A stretch of DNA of 64,000 nt. Origin: Acidobacteriota bacterium. Its GTDB lineage: Bacteria > Acidobacteriota > Terriglobia > UBA7540. The stretch spans positions 62,001 through 126,000 of the forward strand of contig SCRD01000018.1 in the NCBI GenBank assembly GCA_004298155.1. The letters run 5' to 3'. The translations under genes were made by a program, and so were the position numbers. Numbering within the stretch: position 1 is the first letter of the stretch; the number at the start of each line of letters is the position of its first letter. The notes below the pieces were generated by a model. That model was not told where the DNA came from, made no database searches, and saw nothing but the letters and a program-made list of their open reading frames with translations. This document shows, piece by piece, positions 60,674 through 64,000 of this stretch.

Positions 60674-62026
60674 ATGCGTTATTGGTTTTCCCTTTGCACG
60701 TGGTGCTGTGTTGTGGTTCTTGCCGGAGCCTGCGCCCTGGCTTCATTCGGGGCTACCCCCGGAACACTCTCAGTGGGCGCCGCGCGAGTGGATATTACGC
60801 CGCCTCCGGATGCTGCACTTCCCATGAGCGGGTATAGCGGGCGGCAGCAGGGTTTTCAGAAAATTCATGACCCCATATACGCGCGCGCCATTGTGTTGAG
60901 CGATGGAACGCACGAGGCGGCCATCCTGTCCTGGGAGTTGATCGGAATGCCCGATGGTGTCTGGCAGGACCTGTCACAACGCATCAGCAAAGAGCTTGGC
61001 ATACCTGCCGATCATTTGATCCTCGCGGGCGAGCACGTCCACAGCGCTCCTACAGTGGCTGGCGCGTACACGAAAGGCACGCCCGAAACAATTGCCTACA
61101 CCGCGAAACTTGAGGATTTTGCCTTCCAGGCCGTGAAACAGGCACAGGCGAACCTTCAGCCAGCGAGAGCTGGCTTGGGGGCCGGGAAGGCTTATGTGAA
61201 CATCAACAGGCGCGAACAATTCCCGGATGGTGAATGGGACCTGGGGTATAACCCTGAGGGGCCATCTGACAAAACCGTGGCTGTTCTCAAGTTTGAAACC
61301 ATCGCGGGCAAACCTATTGCTCTCTTGATCAATTATGCGGTGCATGGAGTTGTGATGGGGCCCGACAATCTCGAAGTCAGCGGCGACCTGCCCGGTGCAA
61401 CATCGAGATTCGTTGAACAGTATTACCGGGGTGATATACCCACGCGTTCGGACGGCGGGTGGGACCTGCAACTTCAGCCTCAGGAAAAAACCGATGGTGT
61501 TGTCGCGCTCTGGACCAGTGGAGCGGCAGGAGATCAGAACCCGATCGTGATGGACCAGGACAATGATTTCAGCATGGTTGACGCCTTGGGAAGGATTCTA
61601 GGGGAAGAGACGGTTCGGGCGGCCAATAATATTAAGAACCTGTCGTCCCAGGCAAGCGTATGGGGCTCCCAGAGAGTCATCAGGTGCCCCGGGCGTACGG
61701 TCGTGCCAGGGCCGCATCCCAAGGGGGAATTTAAGTTCGAGGATGCTGAGCCGGTTGATATCCGCCTGAGTCTGCTGATGCTCAATAACATTGCTGTCAC
61801 CGGCGTTTCCGGCGAGGTCCTGACTCCCATCTATTTTCGCCTGAAGAGGGAGTCGCCGTTCCGTCACACTATCATGGTGACGCATGCGAATGGACTGAGC
61901 GGATATATTCCAAATGACGATGCTTATAACCAGGTGAGCTACGAGATTACCACGACGCACCTGAAGCCAGGCTGCGCAGAAACGGGGATCGTCAACGGCC
62001 TTGTGGATATGATGAATCAGCGTTGA
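60674..62026 (+). CDS. Secreted neutral/alkaline ceramidase-like hydrolase
   Basis: 450-aa exported protein, ribosome site AAGGAGG 4-5 bases before the ATG. Signal peptide ends ALASFGA. The N-terminal domain of neutral/alkaline ceramidases follows: LSVGAARVDITPPPDAALPMSGYSGR, VLSDGTHEAAILSWELIGMP, LILAGEHVHSAPTVAG (metal His region), INYAVHGVVMG, and VSGDLPGATSRFVEQ. The C-terminal half carries LLMLNNIAVTGVSGEVLTPIYFRL. A true ceramidase usually has 600-700 residues with an extra domain, so this is a family relative; the real substrate may be another amide or lipid. It is divergent from the permease. Confidence 0.86.
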   Translation: MRYWFSLCTWCCVVVLAGACALASFGATPGTLSVGAARVDITPPPDAALPMSGYSGRQQGFQKIHDPIYARAIVLSDGTHEAAILSWELIGMPDGVWQDLSQRISKELGIPADHLILAGEHVHSAPTVAGAYTKGTPETIAYTAKLEDFAFQAVKQAQANLQPARAGLGAGKAYVNINRREQFPDGEWDLGYNPEGPSDKTVAVLKFETIAGKPIALLINYAVHGVVMGPDNLEVSGDLPGATSRFVEQYYRGDIPTRSDGGWDLQLQPQEKTDGVVALWTSGAAGDQNPIVMDQDNDFSMVDALGRILGEETVRAANNIKNLSSQASVWGSQRVIRCPGRTVVPGPHPKGEFKFEDAEPVDIRLSLLMLNNIAVTGVSGEVLTPIYFRLKRESPFRHTIMVTHANGLSGYIPNDDAYNQVSYEITTTHLKPGCAETGIVNGLVDMMNQR

Positions 62027-62131
62027 TATCCCCCAACCATCCGGCCGGAAGACCCATGAACCGGTTTGCCAGTTTTCAAGCTCAACACAACTTATTAGAA
62101 GGCGGATTTGCTGAAACTGAGGAGGGATTCC

Positions 62132-64000
62132 ATGCGAGATACTATTGTTGGGCATTCTGTGGACCGCTGCTGTGACGGCAAGCGCCGGCCGTGGCGCGTG
62201 GAGAAGTTCCTGGGACTGCTGGGGGTGCTGGTTGTTGTTCTCGGGTTCGCTCTCCCTGCCCGAGCGCCGCTCGATGGGCAGTCGCCGTCCGCAGGCGTTC
62301 CAGTCTATCTGGACCCGAAGCAGCCGATCGACCGGCGGGTGGACGATCTGATGGGCCGGATGACGCTCAAGGAAAAAGTCGGGCAGCTCAATTTGCCCTG
62401 CGTATATGTGGATGAACTGGGCAAGACGATCCCTGAAAAGATGGCTGCTTGCAGAAGATTCGCAGCCGGAACCTACACCAACGAGATTGGCCCGGGCTGC
62501 GGCTTTTTCACGCTGGCCGATACGATTTTGCACGAAGGCGTCAGGCAGCAGGTCGAATATTTTAACGGACTGCAAAAAATCGCTCTTACCGAGACCCGCC
62601 TGAAGATCCCCGTGCTTGAAGATGAGGAAGGGACGCATGGCGGGATGTTCTCGGGTGCGACCGTTTTCCCGGAAGGGCTTGCCATCGGCAGCACGTTTGA
62701 CATGCCACTGGTGAAGTCGATCTACGCGGCATCGGCCCAGGAGTCGCGCGCGGTGGGCATCCACATTCTATCAACTCTTGTGCTGGAGCTTGATCGCGAC
62801 CCGCGGATGGGACGCAACGAGGAAGCGTACACCGAAGACCCCTACCTTTATTCCCGCATTGCTGAGAACGTCGTGCGCGGCGCGCAAGGCTCAAACATCG
62901 ATGCGCCTGATAAGACCATCGCGCTGATGACCGATTTCCCCACCCAGAGCGAACCGACGAGCGGCCTCGAGCGCGGAGCCATCGAACTTTCTGAACGCAA
63001 CCTGCGCGAGAACTACCTGTTGCCCTGGATTGCGGCCTTCCGGGCGGGGGCCCTGGGCGTGATGGCGGGCTATCCGGAAATCGAGGACGTGCCGGAACAC
63101 GGGTCTGTCAAGTGGAATGACACAATTCTCCGGCACGAACTGGGTTTTAAAGGAATTGAGGTGAGCGAAGGGGGCGGTTTTGAAACTCTGCTCTATGAGC
63201 ACATTGTCCCGACGCAAAAGGAAGCCGGTGCGCTGGCGCTGAAGGCCGGCGTGGATGTGAACATCACTTACGAACCCGCGTACATGGGCCCGCTGATTGA
63301 AAACATCGAGGAGGGGAAAGTTCCCATGTGGCTCGTGGACCGGGCGGTGCGGCGGGTGCTGGAGGTAAAGTTCCGGCTGGGGTTGTTCGAGCATCCTTAT
63401 GTGGACCTCGCGCAGGCCGAACGCGTGATGCACTCAAAAGAGCATCAGGAACTTGCGCTGAAGACGGCACGCGAGGGCATCGTTCTGCTGAAGAATGAAA
63501 ACAACCTGCTGCCGCTGAAGAAAAACTTGAAGTCGATTGCGGTGATCGGGCCCAACGCGAACGACGCTATCAACATGGTGGGTGATTACTCGGCCCAGGT
63601 TATCCTGCAACATATGGCGTCGATCCTTGACGCGATCAAAGCCAAAGCATCGCCCGGCACGCAGGTATTTTACGCCAGGGGATGCGCTGTAAACGATCAG
63701 AACAAGAGCGGCATTGCGGCGGCCGTCGAGGCGGCCAAAAAGGCAGGCGTGGCGATTGTGGTGGTGGGCGAACAGGCGCGGCGGGAAGGCGAGCACAACC
63801 TGCCCGCGCCGACCGACGGCGAAGGCTACGATGTGGCGAGCCTGGACCTGACCGGAGTGCAGGAAGACCTGGTGCGGGCGGTAGCGGCGACAGGCACGCC
63901 GACAGTGCTGGTGATGATCAACGGCAGGCCGCTCTCGGTGCACTGGGAAGCAGAGCATCTGCCTGCGATTGTCGAGGCCTGGAACCCAGGCGAGGCGGGC
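62132..64000 (+). CDS. Secreted GH3 glycoside hydrolase, 3' end beyond window
   Basis: At least 623 codons, open to the window end. A basic N-terminus and membrane/signal segment (FLGLLGVLVVVLGFALPARA) lead to the GH3 (alpha/beta)8 domain: RVDDLMGRMTLKEKVGQLNLP, GATVFPEGLAIGSTFD, LELDRDPRMGRNEEAYTEDPYLYSRI. The nucleophile motif, normally SDW/SDG, reads KGIEVSEGGGFETL with Glu346 where Asp is expected. The second domain begins at EGIVLLKNENNLLPLKKNLKSIAVIGPNA. The GAGGAGGG ribosome site is 7-8 bases before the ATG. Activity is probably on beta-glucosides or xylosides, if the changed nucleophile is tolerated. Confidence 0.9.
   Translation, partial: MRDTIVGHSVDRCCDGKRRPWRVEKFLGLLGVLVVVLGFALPARAPLDGQSPSAGVPVYLDPKQPIDRRVDDLMGRMTLKEKVGQLNLPCVYVDELGKTIPEKMAACRRFAAGTYTNEIGPGCGFFTLADTILHEGVRQQVEYFNGLQKIALTETRLKIPVLEDEEGTHGGMFSGATVFPEGLAIGSTFDMPLVKSIYAASAQESRAVGIHILSTLVLELDRDPRMGRNEEAYTEDPYLYSRIAENVVRGAQGSNIDAPDKTIALMTDFPTQSEPTSGLERGAIELSERNLRENYLLPWIAAFRAGALGVMAGYPEIEDVPEHGSVKWNDTILRHELGFKGIEVSEGGGFETLLYEHIVPTQKEAGALALKAGVDVNITYEPAYMGPLIENIEEGKVPMWLVDRAVRRVLEVKFRLGLFEHPYVDLAQAERVMHSKEHQELALKTAREGIVLLKNENNLLPLKKNLKSIAVIGPNANDAINMVGDYSAQVILQHMASILDAIKAKASPGTQVFYARGCAVNDQNKSGIAAAVEAAKKAGVAIVVVGEQARREGEHNLPAPTDGEGYDVASLDLTGVQEDLVRAVAATGTPTVLVMINGRPLSVHWEAEHLPAIVEAWNPGEAG

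Noticed and set aside
61598-62764. Minus-strand open frame of 388 codons
   Set aside because: Runs antisense across the ceramidase-like and GH3 genes and lacks a ribosome site; high-GC shadow.
1-64000. tRNA, rRNA or CRISPR features
   Set aside because: I looked for cloverleaf T-arm sequences, rRNA-like blocks and regularly spaced repeats and found none that I could support.

Overview
The window looks like a chromosomal segment of an Acidobacteriota genome, possibly from a metagenome assembly. The evidence is the combination of giant TonB-dependent receptors with a carboxypeptidase-regulatory-like N-terminus, secreted DUF5666/DUF5818/OB-fold proteins, a Ser/Thr kinase with a WD40-like periplasmic propeller, a VWFA-type secreted protein, many secreted or lipoprotein hydrolases, and moderately high GC. 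No rRNA, tRNA, CRISPR or prophage was seen. The taxonomic call is inference from gene content.

Layout. 1-2.5 kb: the 3' part of a PAS histidine kinase overlapping an NtrC-type sigma54 activator. 2.5-6.3 kb: CPBP protease and a first uvrA. 6.5-15.6 kb (minus): a coiled-coil membrane protein, a VWA-like secreted protein and a TonB-receptor barrel that lacks plug and regulatory domains, in one tightly overlapped operon; then a full CarboxypepD_reg TonB receptor and a secreted DUF5666-like protein. 16-19 kb: an unknown soluble protein and a DUF4382/5666-like lipoprotein. 19-21.7 kb: DinB-like protein with an HhH-GPD glycosylase, then an ECF sigma factor with its zinc-finger anti-sigma factor. 21.9-27 kb: a second uvrA paralogue and a three-gene overlapping operon ending in a SprT/YgjP-like protease. 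27-33 kb: GH97 glycosidase, secreted OB-fold proteins, a degenerate receiver protein and a lipoprotein aldose epimerase. 33-40 kb: small Cys-rich exported protein, amidohydrolase, large coiled-coil protein, D-aminoacylase-like lipoprotein, zinc-ribbon/DUF2007 protein. 40-43.6 kb: RHS remnants with a Tlde1/DUF2778-like L,D-transpeptidase toxin tip, a probable exported immunity protein and a 303-bp inverted-repeat element. 43.8-47.8 kb: uvrC, two YtxH proteins, a DUF948-like protein and a TIGR04282 glycosyltransferase. 47.8-48.9 kb: a REP/RAYT transposase unit inserted into a DNA methylase. 49-54.6 kb: SpoIIE-like phosphatase, a Ser/Thr kinase broken by an in-frame amber codon, a glycine-zipper protein. 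54.9-57.3 kb: nifS-mnmA tRNA thiolation operon. 57.5-64 kb: Gfo/Idh oxidoreductase, APC permease, ceramidase-like hydrolase and the 5' part of a GH3 glycosidase.

How the parts fit. The window is rich in nucleotide-excision and base-excision repair (two uvrA, uvrC, an AlkA-like glycosylase), in extracellular carbohydrate and amino-sugar/peptide breakdown (GH97, GH3, aldose epimerase, D-aminoacylase, TonB receptors), and in signalling (NtrC system, ECF sigma factor, PP2C phosphatase, Ser/Thr kinase). The accessory signals cluster at 40-54 kb: a remnant polymorphic toxin locus, a REP-RAYT unit whose repeats end one gene and truncate another, and a kinase carrying repeat insertions and a nonsense codon.
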